From Vreelandella sp042466685 (GTDB taxonomy: Bacteria > Pseudomonadota > Gammaproteobacteria > Pseudomonadales > Halomonadaceae), in NCBI RefSeq assembly GCF_042466685.1, contig NZ_CP170448.1:3658001-3722000 (forward strand): a DNA stretch of 64,000 bases, given 5' to 3'. Below are positions 15,837-24,120 of this stretch, one piece after another. Positions within the stretch are counted from its first letter, which is position 1. The number at the start of each line of letters is the position of its first letter. The notes under the pieces are model-generated. The model worked only from the letters and a program-made list of their open reading frames with translations, was not told the origin of the DNA and did not search any database. The position numbers and the translations under genes were made by a program.

Positions 15837-17120
15837 TTAGCCATAAACAAAATTCACTAATGCCAGCGCAAACGCGGGGATATAGGTGTTGATCATTAAC
15901 ACGGCGAACAGAACGGCGATAAACCACAAATTGGTTTTGGACGTGGCCCATACGTCTGACTTAGCGATTGAACAAGACGCAATGAGTACGCTGGCCACCG
16001 GTGGCGTTTGCTGGCCGATGGCCAGGTTCAGGGTCACGATCAAACCGAAATGGAGAGGGTCGATACCGACCTCTATAACCAACGGCAATACAATGGGCAC
16101 GACCAAGATAATCGCCGCTGCTGAATGCAGAAAAATACCCAAAATCAGGAAGATGACATTGAGCAGCGCCAAAATAAGATATTTATTATTGGTTAGCTCG
16201 CTGATCTGCATGGCGATTTCTTGAGGTACTCGGGTTTCGGTAAGGTAGCCACCTACCACTGCGGACGCAGCCACCAACAGCATAACCACGGCTGTTTGCA
16301 CACCAGCACTTTTACAAGAATCAATAAAATTCCTGATGGTGAATTCCCGATAAACCACTGCACTGATAAAGATAGCCACACACACTGCCAGCGCCGCACC
16401 TTCGGTCGCGGTAACGAAGCCGCCAAAGATACCGCCCAGGATAATAACGGGGATCAGCAGTGCCCAGATTGCATCTTTAAAGGCAATCCAAAGTTGCGAA
16501 ACCCGGAAACGCCCCTCAGAAGGGAAGTTATTCTTGCGTGCCAAGTAGTAGCACATTGCGGCTAAACCCATCGCGCCCAGCAAGCCTGGCAAAATACCGG
16601 CCACAAACATCTGCACCACTGACTCACCCGACATCACCGCGTAAAGAATCATCGGGATAGAGGGCGGCAGGATAATCGCCAGACTTGCAGCGGATGAAGA
16701 TATAGAAGCAGCAAACTCTTTTGAGTAGCCTTTCTTGCGCATTGCAGGAATCAGAATACTGCCGATCGCCGATACACCCGCCACTGCCGACCCGGAGATT
16801 TCGGCGAAGAAAACCGAAGCGCCAATGGTCACCATCGCCAAGCCACCCTTGATGAACCCCACCATTGCCATGGCCAGGTCGATCAGGCGCCGCGAAATAC
16901 TCGAGGCGTTCATAATGGCACCGGCTAAAATAAACAGCGGTATTGCGATGAGCGGAAAGTTGGTCGCCCCCTCAAACATGGTCATGCCAACCGTAGGCAT
17001 CGCCATGTTTCCATATGTCATAAAGGTGGCAATGGTGCCGACCAGTGCCAAGGCAACGGCGACCGGCACGTTAATCAGAATAAGCAGTATCAGCGCTATA
17101 AATATGTACAGTATCACCAT
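15837..17120 (-). CDS. TRAP transporter large permease subunit (DctM family)
   Basis: 427 residues, almost wholly hydrophobic (about 11-12 helices). It has the DctM hallmarks GATNFPLIAIPLFILAGAIMN and ISGSAVAGVSAIGSILIPAM, and a C-terminal IGQQTPPVASVLIASCSIAKSD. It is the channel subunit of a Na+-driven TRAP system for an organic acid. It directly follows the small-subunit gene (9 bp gap) and precedes the crotonase-like gene. Confidence 0.93.
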   Translation of the reverse strand: MVILYIFIALILLILINVPVAVALALVGTIATFMTYGNMAMPTVGMTMFEGATNFPLIAIPLFILAGAIMNASSISRRLIDLAMAMVGFIKGGLAMVTIGASVFFAEISGSAVAGVSAIGSILIPAMRKKGYSKEFAASISSSAASLAIILPPSIPMILYAVMSGESVVQMFVAGILPGLLGAMGLAAMCYYLARKNNFPSEGRFRVSQLWIAFKDAIWALLIPVIILGGIFGGFVTATEGAALAVCVAIFISAVVYREFTIRNFIDSCKSAGVQTAVVMLLVAASAVVGGYLTETRVPQEIAMQISELTNNKYLILALLNVIFLILGIFLHSAAAIILVVPIVLPLVIEVGIDPLHFGLIVTLNLAIGQQTPPVASVLIASCSIAKSDVWATSKTNLWFIAVLFAVLMINTYIPAFALALVNFVYG

Positions 17121-17129
17121 GGTAGCTAC

Positions 17130-17690
17130 TTACCCTCGCTGATGTGTGCTGACGGAGGCGACTTCTTCCGCGTCGATACCGGCTTCTTCAAGCTCATGAT
17201 CAATAAAGCCTCTCCCTCGAGCGCTTTTAACCACGTCAGGCAGCCGCAGCAGTTCGGCAATGATGAACAGCACAGCAGCGACGGGAATCGCTGAGTGAAC
17301 CAGCTGCATAGAGACACCAGGGAGGCTTACCATGCCAACCCCTTCGAGAATCAGCATGACTTGGTAGCTGGCGAGGCCCAGGAAAACAAAGAACCCGATC
17401 GTAATGGCTTCAGCTAACAGGGCGATGGGCACTCGAATAGCGGGTGGACACATGTTCAACACGCTGGGGCAGGTTATATGCGCACCTTTTGCGGCTGCTA
17501 ATGCGGTACCGTAGTAGGTCACCCAGGCCAGCAACGCGGCAGCTAGTTCGTCGTACCAACTGAGCGGCGAGCCCAGATAGCGGGTCACAAAACCAAGTGT
17601 CACGACGACGGCAAGCGCAATGACCAGAAAGACCACGATGGCTTCAAGAAACGCAAAATAGGCGTTCTTGAACTTTGTAAAAGTACTCAT
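17130..17690 (-). CDS. TRAP transporter small permease subunit (DctQ family)
   Basis: 186 residues from the ATG at 17690, which has GGAGG about 6 nt upstream; the longer reading frame from 17729 adds a tail with no ribosome site. Four hydrophobic segments are present, with SPLSWYDELAAALLAWVTYYGTA typical of DctQ. The C terminus is an acidic cytoplasmic tail. It pairs with the DctM encoded next. Confidence 0.9.
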   Translation of the reverse strand: MSTFTKFKNAYFAFLEAIVVFLVIALAVVVTLGFVTRYLGSPLSWYDELAAALLAWVTYYGTALAAAKGAHITCPSVLNMCPPAIRVPIALLAEAITIGFFVFLGLASYQVMLILEGVGMVSLPGVSMQLVHSAIPVAAVLFIIAELLRLPDVVKSARGRGFIDHELEEAGIDAEEVASVSTHQRG

Positions 17691-17755
17691 TGAGACCTCC
17701 GAAAGGCGAGGTGCCTCGCCAAGTAGCAACGCACCCCTAATAGAGTGGCGCTTGC

Positions 17756-18733
17756 TTACTCGCGAAGAGCAGCCACGGCGTCAATCATTTCCTGGCCACC
17801 ATCCACTTCGTCAGCGAACTTGCTGTAGATGGTCTCAGAGGCCTCAACAAAAGCTTCGAAGTCGACTTCATTCACTTCCATGCCTTCATCGCGCATTTTT
17901 ATGAGGGTTTCATCATCCAGGCGTTGGCCCTCTTCGAGTACGAAGTCCTCCATCTCAACGGCCACTTCTTCGAGTACTGTCCGCACTTCTTCCGGTAAAC
18001 GATTCCAGCTAGCCCCAGCGGTCAGATAGGCAGGTGTATATACGTGGTTAGAGATAGAGAGGTAGTCTTGAACTTCGTGGAAGCGTGATGAGTAGGTTTG
18101 GATGAAGGGGTTTTCCTGACCGTCCATTGCGCCTGTCTGCAGGGCAACAAACACTTCCGACAGCGACATTGGCGAGGGTGCCGCGCCGTAGCTACGGAAC
18201 ATATCGATACGCCATGTGCCGCCTGGAACCCGCAGCTTTATACCTTCGAGATCTTCTGGCGTAACGATCGGCCGCTTGTTGTTAGTAATCTGGCGAAAGC
18301 CGTTTTCCCACACACCAATAATTTTAAATCCACGCGCCTCGGCAGCGTCATAAAGTGGGCCACGAACGATCTCTTCACGCACGCGCTTCATATGCTCGCG
18401 GTCTTCGATCAAGTATGGCATTTCGAACAGCGCAAACTGAGCGGATTCCGAGCTCATCACCGTCGAAGGCAGCGATAGATCCAAAGAGCCTAAACGTAGG
18501 CGACGCATCATCGACTCGTCGCCACCCAGTTGGCTGTTGCCATAGACGTTCACTTCGGCAACGCCTTCCAGGCGTTCATTAGCGAGTTCGGCAAAGCGGT
18601 TTGCACTAATTTCAAATAGTGAGCCAGGGCCGCCCACATGGCCAAGTCGAATTTCAGTGTTTGCGTTGGCAGCAGCGGCCTGCAAACCAAAGGTCACAAC
18701 GACCGTTGCGAGTGCTGTTTTGAGCAATTTCAT
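17756..18733 (-). CDS. TRAP transporter periplasmic solute-binding protein (DctP family)
   Basis: 325 residues from the ATG at 18733 (GGAG 6 nt upstream; the in-frame start at 18754 is less likely). A Sec signal peptide (KLLKTALATVVVTFGLQAAAANA) is followed by a mature start NTEIRLGHVGG. DctP features seen are GESMMRRLRLGSLDL-like text, LEGIKLRVPG with the arginine that binds the substrate carboxylate, and VFVALQTGAMDGQENP. It is the first gene of the operon and sits under the palindrome at 18879-18890. The carboxylate ligand is not predictable. Confidence 0.93.
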   Translation of the reverse strand: MKLLKTALATVVVTFGLQAAAANANTEIRLGHVGGPGSLFEISANRFAELANERLEGVAEVNVYGNSQLGGDESMMRRLRLGSLDLSLPSTVMSSESAQFALFEMPYLIEDREHMKRVREEIVRGPLYDAAEARGFKIIGVWENGFRQITNNKRPIVTPEDLEGIKLRVPGGTWRIDMFRSYGAAPSPMSLSEVFVALQTGAMDGQENPFIQTYSSRFHEVQDYLSISNHVYTPAYLTAGASWNRLPEEVRTVLEEVAVEMEDFVLEEGQRLDDETLIKMRDEGMEVNEVDFEAFVEASETIYSKFADEVDGGQEMIDAVAALRE

Positions 18734-18878
18734 AGTGAACTCCAGGTAACGCATTTGTTGTTGTTAGCACTGTCGCCACCGTGGCTTTGCCACCCGATGG
18801 CACCTGCAAAAGGAGACGCCTGAGCAGGCCTACTTATTATTGATGGGCACTTACTCCAGGGATCCTCTTCCACTTCAA

Positions 18879-18890
18879 TTTGAATTCAAA
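18879..18890. promoter_or_regulatory. Palindrome upstream of the TRAP operon, probable operator
   Basis: TTTGAATTCAAA is a perfect 12-bp dyad about 145 bp upstream of the dctP start. A related TTGAATTCA core occurs at 19569-19577 upstream of the HbpS-like gene. The GntR-FCD regulator at 19703-20386 is the nearest candidate binder; the pairing is inferred. Confidence 0.5.
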
Positions 18891-18983
18891 ATTCAAAATT
18901 AGGTATTAAACTTTCGTCTCGTCGCACAAATTGTTTTTCAAGCAGCTGATTCTTAAAGAAGTTATTAAAACGTTGCGATAAAT

Positions 18984-19020
18984 AAAAAAACGGGCAGTGG
19001 CTGAATAAGCCATCTGCCCG
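18984..19020 (-). terminator. Rho-independent terminator of the HbpS-like gene
   Basis: On the minus strand the hairpin CGGGCAG-(T)-GGCT...AGCC-CTGCCCG (arms 19011-19020 and 18991-19000, extended inward) is followed by TTTTTTT at 18984-18990. It separates the HbpS-like gene from the TRAP promoter. Confidence 0.88.
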
Positions 19021-19048
19021 CTTTTAATCGGCACTTCCCGCTCATTTC

Positions 19049-19510
19049 CTAGTTCGGTTCAAGCCCCCAGTGCAAACCGGCCAACTCAATACCCGCGATG
19101 GCTGCCTGCTGATCCTCCTCTGACGAAGCGCCACTAACCCCCACTGCACCAATCAAGCAGTTTTGTTCATTAAGAATGGGCACCCCGCCGGCCACTGCCA
19201 CAAAATGTCCTTGGGAGGCTGCTGCAACACTGGCAACAAACGCTGTGCGCTCAGCGTTACGTGCGCCAATCACCCCACTGGCAATGCCTATGCCTAGAGC
19301 GGCGTAGGCCTTACCCTGGGCAACGGGGAAACGCAACGGAGCACAGCCATCTTCGCGCTCAGCGGCAACCAAGTTCCCGCCGCCGTCCAGCACGACGATC
19401 GTCAGCGGCGGCAACCCCAAATCGCGTGCTTGTTGCATGGCGCCATCGACTATCTTCCTACTCTGCTCTCTGGCGAGCTGCACGCTGCAATGAAATACTT
19501 GTCCGGCCAT
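19049..19510 (-). CDS. GlcG/HbpS family heme-binding-like protein
   Basis: 153 residues from the ATG at 19510, which has AGGAG 6 nt upstream. The family pattern is clear: LTIVVLDGGGNLVAAEREDGC, FVAVAGGVPILNEQNCLIGAVGVSGA and a C-terminal EEDQQAAIAG. It is a paralogue of the glcG product at 25432-25836 and is longer by ~20 residues. Such proteins accompany hydroxyacid catabolic operons and some bind heme, but their role is not settled. It is divergent from the GntR regulator 193 bp away. Confidence 0.8.
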   Translation of the reverse strand: MAGQVFHCSVQLAREQSRKIVDGAMQQARDLGLPPLTIVVLDGGGNLVAAEREDGCAPLRFPVAQGKAYAALGIGIASGVIGARNAERTAFVASVAAASQGHFVAVAGGVPILNEQNCLIGAVGVSGASSEEDQQAAIAGIELAGLHWGLEPN

Positions 19511-19702
19511 CGGTTTCTCCTTTGTTATTGTCGTAGGCAGTGGTTGGCAAAATGCCACCAAAGGAATATTGAATTCATAATTACTTTTGCAGATCATATA
19601 AACAATAGCCACTATACGAATATGGCATCGTGCTCAAATCGATCCAGGTGGTCTGGTTAGCTTGGCAGTAAACCGAGCGCACCACTGACAAGGAACTGAC
19701 TC

Positions 19703-20386
19703 ATGACAAAAATACTGCAACGTAATTTATATCGTGAAGTGGCCGATAGAATTGGCGACCTGATTGAGCACGGCGAGCTTGCCCCCGGTGAGCGCATCTC
19801 TGAAAAGCAGCTGTGTGACCGCTTTGGCGTCTCGCGCACCCCGCTACGCGAAGCACTAAAAGTGCTTGCCACCGAAGGGCTAATTGAGTTGCTTCCCAAT
19901 CGAGGTGCACGGGTGGTGCGGCTAACGCTCAAGAACGTTAAAGACACTTATGACCTGATGGCCGCGCTGGAAGGCCTGTCGGGAGAACTTGCCTGTCAGC
20001 ATATTAGCGACGCTGAAATTGCTGCCATTCGGCAGCTGCACAATACGATGCTAGTACACTATCGCAACCGCGACTTAATGCCTTATTTCCAGGTTAATAG
20101 GCAAATTCACGAAAGCATTCTGGCAGCCTCCAATAACGATGTACTGCAAGAAATGTATAGTAATTTAAGCCAGCGTGTTAAACGCGTCCGTTACTCCAAA
20201 CAGATGACCGAACGCTACTGGAGCCAAGCGGTAAAAGACCACGAAAATATGATGGCGGCACTTGAGAAACGCGATAGCCAATTGCTGGGCCAAATTCTCC
20301 GTGACCATCTATGCAACAAGATTGAAGTGGCCACCTTGGCGGGCGTGATCGATACGGAAGACGATAAGAGTGTGGCCAATAGCTAA
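19703..20386 (+). CDS. GntR-family regulator, FCD (FadR/VanR) type
   Basis: 227 residues. The N-terminal winged helix reads LYREVADRIGDLIEHGELAPGERISEKQLCDRFGVSRTPLREALKVLATEGLIELLPNRGARV (landmarks only), followed by an all-helical FCD effector domain with metal-ligand histidines (VNRQIHESIL; a later DHENM and DHLCNK). The start is supported by AAGGA 8 nt upstream. It lies divergent from the HbpS-like gene and next to the TRAP operon, which it probably controls, with the operon substrate or a derivative as likely ligand. Confidence 0.9.
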   Translation: MTKILQRNLYREVADRIGDLIEHGELAPGERISEKQLCDRFGVSRTPLREALKVLATEGLIELLPNRGARVVRLTLKNVKDTYDLMAALEGLSGELACQHISDAEIAAIRQLHNTMLVHYRNRDLMPYFQVNRQIHESILAASNNDVLQEMYSNLSQRVKRVRYSKQMTERYWSQAVKDHENMMAALEKRDSQLLGQILRDHLCNKIEVATLAGVIDTEDDKSVANS

Positions 20387-20390
20387 TCAG

Positions 20391-21170
20391 CTACTGCCAC
20401 TCTTCAAGTCGCATAGAGGAGCGCTCTAGCCGCTCGTGCTCCTCCTCCAAATCCCGCAGCAGTTGGGTAATGCTAGTGAGGTGCTCCAGCGCCACCTGTT
20501 CGGCCTGCTCCGGCTCGCCGTTGACGACTGCCTCATGCAACTTCGCATGCTGCTGATTGATCATCGCTCTGGGCGCTGGCAAGTGATAAAGATGTTTGAC
20601 CGAGGCAAATACCGAGCTAAGCAGCAGATCGGTGAGGCTCTGTAGCGTATGCACCAACACCGGGTTGTGGGATGCCTGGGAAACCGCCAGATGAAAGGCG
20701 TGATCCAGCCTCGCCAATCGCTCGACATCAATGGTCTCTGCGCTTTCTGCGTAGTCAGCCATTTCGCGATAGCGCCGGGTGATCAGCACCCGGTCGGCGG
20801 AGGTGCCGCGGCACGCGGCTAACCGCGCCGACTCCCCCTCCAGCAGGGCGCGTACTTCTAATAGATCAAACAGCGTGCGTGGATGATCTTTAAACAGGTG
20901 CATCAACGGGCTCTGGTTACCCACCGGCAAAAGTGTAGCCACCGTAGAGCCATGGCCCTGGCGGGTATCGATAATTCCCTTGCTGCGCAGAATCCTCAAC
21001 CCCTCGCGCAGTGAAGCGCGAGAGACGCCCAGCCGATCACACAGCCGCCGCTCAGAAGGAAGTAGCTGGCCGGGGCGAAAAACACCATCAAGAATCAGCC
21101 GCTCCAGCCGGGTGGCCACGTGTTCAGGCATTCGTTGTCCGGGTGTCAACGCTTGATTCTCCGCAGGCAT
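20391..21170 (-). CDS. glcC: GntR-family regulator of the glycolate genes, GlcC-like
   Basis: About 259 residues from the ATG at 21170; an in-frame GTG at 21179 is an alternative. A FadR-type winged helix is present (ATRLERLILDGVFRPGQLLPSERRL, then LGVSRASLREGLRILRSKGII), followed by an FCD domain with DHAFHLAVSQASHN. It is divergent from glcD and flanks the operator at 21265-21279, the arrangement of E. coli glcC-glcDEFG. Glycolate or acetate is the expected effector. Its 3' end abuts that of the 19703 regulator (4 bp apart, convergent). Confidence 0.87.
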   Translation of the reverse strand: MPAENQALTPGQRMPEHVATRLERLILDGVFRPGQLLPSERRLCDRLGVSRASLREGLRILRSKGIIDTRQGHGSTVATLLPVGNQSPLMHLFKDHPRTLFDLLEVRALLEGESARLAACRGTSADRVLITRRYREMADYAESAETIDVERLARLDHAFHLAVSQASHNPVLVHTLQSLTDLLLSSVFASVKHLYHLPAPRAMINQQHAKLHEAVVNGEPEQAEQVALEHLTSITQLLRDLEEEHERLERSSMRLEEWQ

Positions 21171-21264
21171 GACGGTCACTCTCGCTATACTGTTTTACCA
21201 GCTTGCCACTACTCGCAGTAGAAGACATCTCTGTTTCGCTTCTATATGACAGGGTCGACTAATT

Positions 21265-21279
21265 ACTGGTCTGACCAAT
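21265..21279. promoter_or_regulatory. GlcC operator between glcC and glcD
   Basis: ACTGGTCTGACCAAT, a TGGT-N3-ACCA dyad of the FadR/GlcC type, lies about 95 bp upstream of glcC and 145 bp upstream of glcD. The identical half-sites occur in front of the permease gene at 6936-6950. Confidence 0.8.
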
Positions 21280-21424
21280 GCACCACGATCTGGACAGACG
21301 GACAAAAAAGGCCCAAATTGGGCCATGCCTTTAACGAACGCTCTATGAAATAGGTTGCGTGCAGAATAGGCCCATAGACCGTTTCAGCATTTACCTTTAA
21401 TGATAATAAGCATGGGATGTCGTG

Positions 21425-22924
21425 ATGAATATCCTCTTTGATGAGCGCCTGGACGGCAAACTGGTTCAGCGCGATAAAAGCGAGGTTTTAACCGACCTGC
21501 AGCAAGCCGTTCCCGAAATGACGCTGCTGCATCGCGAAGAAGACCTGCGCCCTTTTGAGTGCGATGGGCTGGCGGCCTATCGCGTGCTACCTATGCTGGT
21601 GGCGCTGCCCGAAACCTTTGCTCAGGTTCAAGCGCTACTCAAGCGCTGCCATGCGCTTAGCGTACCAGTGGTCACCCGCGGCGCGGGTACTGGGCTTTCC
21701 GGCGGCGCCTTGCCGCTGGAACAGGGCGTGCTGCTGGTCATGTCGCGCTTTAATCAAATTCTTAAAGTCGACCCGGATGCCCGCTTGGCGCGGGTGCAGC
21801 CCGGCGTGCGCAATCTGGCAATTTCCGAAGCCGCTGCGCCCTACGGCCTCTACTACGCGCCGGATCCCTCCTCGCAAATAGCCTGCTCCATTGGCGGTAA
21901 CGTGGCGGAAAATGCCGGCGGGGTACACTGCTTAAAATATGGCCTAACGGTGCATAACGTGATGCGCGTCGATGTGCTCACCATTGAAGGCGAGCATATG
22001 ACCCTGGGCGCAGAGTCTTTTGATGCCCCAGGCTTTGACCTGCTGGCATTGATAAACGGCTCGGAGGGCATGCTCGGCGTGGTCACAGAGATCACCGTCA
22101 AGCTGCTGCCCAAGCCGGAGACTGCCAAAGTGCTGATGGCGAGCTTCGATGATGTTGAGAAAGCCGGTAGCGCCGTCGGCGATATCATCGCTGCAGGCAT
22201 TATTCCCGGCGGTCTGGAAATGATGGATAAACTCGCCATCAAAGCCGCCGAAGATTTCATCAAAGCAGGCTACCCAGTGGAAGCAGAAGCGATTCTGCTT
22301 TGCGAGCTGGATGGTGTTGAAGCTGATGTGGATGACGACTGCGATACCGTGCGCCGGGTACTGGAAACCGCGGGTGCCACCGATATTCAGCAGGCTCGCG
22401 ATGAAGCCGAGCGCGCCAAGTTCTGGGCTGGGCGTAAGAACGCCTTCCCTGCTGTGGGCCGCATGTCGCCGGATTACTACTGCATGGATGGCACTATCCC
22501 CCGCCGTGAACTCCCCCGCGTGCTGAAAGGCATTGCCGCGCTCTCCGCAGAGAGCGGCTTGGCGGTGGCCAACGTATTTCACGCTGGCGATGGCAATATG
22601 CATCCGTTGATCCTGTTTGATGCCAACAAAGAGGGCCAACTGGCGCTTGCCGAAGAGGTGGGCGGCAAGATTCTGGAGCTCTGCGTGGCCGCGGGCGGCT
22701 CAATCACTGGCGAGCACGGCGTTGGGCGCGAAAAGATCAACCAGATGTGTAGCCAGTTTCAGGCGGATGAAATCAGCGTTTTTCACGCCTTGAAAGCCGC
22801 TTTTGATCCACAGCGGCTGCTCAACCCTGGCAAGAATATTCCAACGCTGGCGCGCTGCGCCGAGTTTGGCGCGATGCATGTGCATAACAACGAGCTACCG
22901 CACCCGGAGCTGCCGCGCTTTTAG
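21425..22924 (+). CDS. glcD: Glycolate oxidase, FAD-linked subunit GlcD
   Basis: 499 residues. The PCMH FAD-binding domain includes TRGAGTGLSGGALPLEQGVLL and SIGGNVAENAGGVHCLKYG. The FAD-oxidase C domain includes VFHAGDGNMHPLILFD and GEHGVGREK, with the substrate/FAD-side histidines. It oxidises glycolate to glyoxylate at the membrane together with GlcE and GlcF. The ATG at 21425 is taken; the in-frame GTG directly before it is an alternative, and no strong ribosome site discriminates. First gene of glcDEFG. Confidence 0.95.
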   Translation: MNILFDERLDGKLVQRDKSEVLTDLQQAVPEMTLLHREEDLRPFECDGLAAYRVLPMLVALPETFAQVQALLKRCHALSVPVVTRGAGTGLSGGALPLEQGVLLVMSRFNQILKVDPDARLARVQPGVRNLAISEAAAPYGLYYAPDPSSQIACSIGGNVAENAGGVHCLKYGLTVHNVMRVDVLTIEGEHMTLGAESFDAPGFDLLALINGSEGMLGVVTEITVKLLPKPETAKVLMASFDDVEKAGSAVGDIIAAGIIPGGLEMMDKLAIKAAEDFIKAGYPVEAEAILLCELDGVEADVDDDCDTVRRVLETAGATDIQQARDEAERAKFWAGRKNAFPAVGRMSPDYYCMDGTIPRRELPRVLKGIAALSAESGLAVANVFHAGDGNMHPLILFDANKEGQLALAEEVGGKILELCVAAGGSITGEHGVGREKINQMCSQFQADEISVFHALKAAFDPQRLLNPGKNIPTLARCAEFGAMHVHNNELPHPELPRF

Positions 22925-23014
22925 CAGCGAGCCAAGCTGACAAGCTGACAAGCTGAAGCTAAGACAATAATTAGCCAAAACGAATAATGGAAAAGACCAA
23001 TAGTGGGAAAGACC

Positions 23015-24109
23015 ATGACCGAACTAGCGATTGCCGACCGCGATATCGCCGAGACTCTGTGCGAGCAGGTACGCAGTGCCTATGACGCGCGCACCCCGCT
23101 ACGCATTGTAGGCGGCGATACCCGTGCTTTTTATGGCCGACCGGTAGAAGGCCAGGCGCTGCAGATGGCTGAACACAGCGGCATCGTGAGCTACGACCCG
23201 GTGGAACTGGTAGTGACCGTGCGCGCTGGCACGCGGCTTAGCGAGCTTCAGCAAGTACTGGCGGAGAAGCACCAAATGCTGGGCTTTGAGCCGCCCACGT
23301 TTGGTGAAGCGTCTACCATTGGTGGCGCCGTGGCCACCGGCCTCTCCGGCCCACGCCGCCCCTGGGCAGGCGCTGCCCGTGACTTTGTACTGGGTACACG
23401 AATCATCACCCAAGAGGGCAAGCTGCTTCGCTTTGGTGGCGAAGTGATGAAAAATGTTGCCGGTTACGACTTGTCGCGCCTGATGGCAGGCGCCCAGGGC
23501 ACGCTTGGCGTATTGACCGATATCTCCTTTAAAGTGCTGCCTATTCCCACTGCGACGCACAGCCTACGCTTAACCCTTGGGCTGGATGAGGCGCTTAAAA
23601 AGCTCGCCGAACTGGGGCGCAAGCCGCTACCGATTACCGCCGCCGCCTGGCATCACGGCGAGCTGTTTTTGCGCCTGGAGGGTGGCAAAAGCTCTGTTAG
23701 CGCGACCCTGGCAAGCCTGGGTGGTGAACCACTTGATGCCAGTTTCTGGCACCAGTTGCGCGACCATACCCACGCTTTCTTTGCCTGTGCCGATGGCCAG
23801 GCCCTGTGGCGACTGTCACTCCCCCCCAACAGCGCACCGCTAAAGCTGAATATTCCCGAAAGCGATATCTTTTACGACTGGGCGGGTAGCCAGCGCTGGG
23901 TGAAAACAACTCTGGATGCGGGCACTCTCCGCGCCGCCTGCGCTGCGGCTGGGGGACATGCCACCTGCTATACACCCCACGCCCAAGGCGGCGCCGCTGA
24001 GCCGTTTACACCGCTCAATGCAGTAGTGGAAAAATATCACCGTAACTTAAAGGCGGAGCTGGATGCCCATGGCATTTTTAATCCCGGTCGCCTTTATGCG
24101 GCGTTTTAA
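23015..24109 (+). CDS. glcE: Glycolate oxidase, FAD-binding subunit GlcE
   Basis: About 364 residues from the ATG at 23015 (GTG 23003 also possible). It has the shortened PCMH fold of GlcE: RIVGGDTRAFYGRP, FGEASTIGGAVATGLSGPRRPWAGAARDFVLG and VMKNVAGYDLSRLMAGAQGTLGV, ending FNPGRLYAAF. It forms the second flavin subunit of the glycolate oxidase complex. A 78-bp spacer after glcD contains three direct 8-bp repeats; the next gene glcF follows after 11 bp. Confidence 0.93.
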   Translation: MTELAIADRDIAETLCEQVRSAYDARTPLRIVGGDTRAFYGRPVEGQALQMAEHSGIVSYDPVELVVTVRAGTRLSELQQVLAEKHQMLGFEPPTFGEASTIGGAVATGLSGPRRPWAGAARDFVLGTRIITQEGKLLRFGGEVMKNVAGYDLSRLMAGAQGTLGVLTDISFKVLPIPTATHSLRLTLGLDEALKKLAELGRKPLPITAAAWHHGELFLRLEGGKSSVSATLASLGGEPLDASFWHQLRDHTHAFFACADGQALWRLSLPPNSAPLKLNIPESDIFYDWAGSQRWVKTTLDAGTLRAACAAAGGHATCYTPHAQGGAAEPFTPLNAVVEKYHRNLKAELDAHGIFNPGRLYAAF

Positions 24110-24120
24110 GGAGAGCTGAC

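Noticed and set aside
19649..19657. TGGTCTGGT upstream of the 19703 GntR gene, resembling a GlcC half-site
   Set aside because: The second half reads GTTA instead of ACCA, so there is no dyad; it was not called an operator.
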